From: Leptospira sp.
GTDB taxonomy: Bacteria; Spirochaetota; Leptospiria; Leptospirales; Leptospiraceae
DNA: 6,651 bases
Direction of reading: 5' to 3'
Assembly: GCA_025457985.1 (NCBI GenBank)
Contig: JALOTI010000113.1
Span: 1 to 6,651 of the forward strand
A program made the position numbers and the translations under genes. This document shows positions 6,202 to 6,651 of the stretch, one piece after another (the stretch's first letter is position 1; each line of letters starts with the position of its first letter). The notes beneath the pieces are model-generated. The model ran no database searches, was not told the origin of the DNA, and saw only the letters and a list, made by a program, of their open reading frames with translations.

Positions 6202-6651
6202 ATGAATCTTGTCAACAATCAAAAGAATCTTAGATTTTTCTTTCTATTTACCATCTCTGGCTTTTTTGCCGTTTCCATTGGAGCCTTTGGGGCACACGGA
6301 CTCAAAACAGTTTTAACTGCGGATATGATACAAATTTTTGAGACGGGAAACAAGTATCAGTTTTATCATAGTTTGGCGGGCATTTTAGTATCGATCTTCA
6401 GTTTCATTCTGAATGCTTTTGATTCTTCAAACTCGACTAATCTAACGAACGTGATGGCTTCCACTCTAGAAGGATGCATAAAATCTCTACACAAAGCTCA
6501 GTTATTCTTTGCAGTCGGTATCCTTGTATTTTCCGGAAGTTTATATACTTTATCCATAACCGGAATAAAGATTTTAGGTGCTATAACTCCAATTGGCGGT
6601 CTTTGTTTTCTGATTGGTTGGATCTTTTTTTCAGAATGGAGCAGTTTACTG
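6202..6651 (+). CDS. DUF423 family membrane protein (YgdD-like), 3' end outside window
   Basis: The frame runs open from the ATG at 6202 to the edge, giving 150 residues with no stop. Diagnostic DUF423 features are present: a first membrane segment followed by GAFGAHGLK (27-35), then FETGNKYQFYHSLAG (45-59), and later FSGSLYTLSITG (109-120) with GAITPIGGLCFLIGW (124-138). About four membrane helices are expected, and the protein should sit in the inner membrane. The E. coli homologue YgdD is about 131 residues and has no settled function. Here the polar stretch between the second and third hydrophobic segments (about 70-97, rich in Ser, Asn and Thr) is longer than usual, which explains the greater length. 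The gene is divergent from the zinc-ribbon gene by 21 bp, so its promoter must lie inside that gene. Confidence 0.92.
   Translation, partial: MNLVNNQKNLRFFFLFTISGFFAVSIGAFGAHGLKTVLTADMIQIFETGNKYQFYHSLAGILVSIFSFILNAFDSSNSTNLTNVMASTLEGCIKSLHKAQLFFAVGILVFSGSLYTLSITGIKILGAITPIGGLCFLIGWIFFSEWSSLL

Noticed and set aside
1..6651. tRNA, rRNA, CRISPR, insertion sequence or phage-defence module
   Set aside because: Nearly all of the window is accounted for by protein-coding genes with ordinary family features; no repeat array, transposase, terminal inverted repeats or structured RNA pattern was seen. The CPBP protein alone is not evidence of a defence system.

Overview
The window is AT-rich bacterial DNA, gene-dense, with several genes that overlap or abut. 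Codon choice, base composition and the mix of genes (an ACAD11-like fatty-acid operon, an exported LysM/M23 peptidase, lineage-specific exported proteins) suggest a spirochaete of the Leptospiraceae, most likely Leptospira. This is a judgement by eye, since there is no rRNA or other phylogenetic marker here.

Region 1 (1-3137, minus strand) is a compact four-gene operon. In transcription order it encodes an ACAD10/11-like acyl-CoA dehydrogenase, an APH-fold phosphotransferase, a small DUF6285-type protein, and a histidine phosphatase cut by the left window edge. The junctions are 0 bp, an 11-bp overlap and a 1-bp overlap. The dehydrogenase plus kinase pair matches the two halves of mammalian ACAD10/ACAD11 and the LvaC/LvaA pair of Pseudomonas putida. 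There, a 4-hydroxyacyl-CoA is phosphorylated by the kinase and the phosphate is then eliminated by the dehydrogenase. The inferred role is catabolism of hydroxylated acyl-CoAs. The small protein would be a kinase partner (LvaB-like), and the phosphatase is an unexplained extra. A 9-bp perfect inverted repeat lies just inside the kinase gene.

Region 2 (3184-4098, minus strand) is an exported LysM plus M23 peptidoglycan endopeptidase with all zinc-site residues. It lies 46 bp upstream of the dehydrogenase.

Region 3 (4099-4209) is a short divergent intergenic region. It precedes a plus-strand pair: a CPBP (Rce1-like) membrane protease with an unusually large loop after its first membrane segment, and an exported protein of unknown function that starts on a GTG overlapping the protease stop codon. 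The exported protein ends in an aromatic-rich tail with a C-terminal Phe.

Region 4 (5845-6651) holds a small minus-strand zinc-ribbon protein. It overlaps the exported protein gene tail-to-tail by 11 bp and is divergent, by only 21 bp, from a DUF423 (YgdD-like) membrane protein cut by the right edge. I saw no tRNA, rRNA, CRISPR array, insertion sequence or convincing intrinsic terminator.
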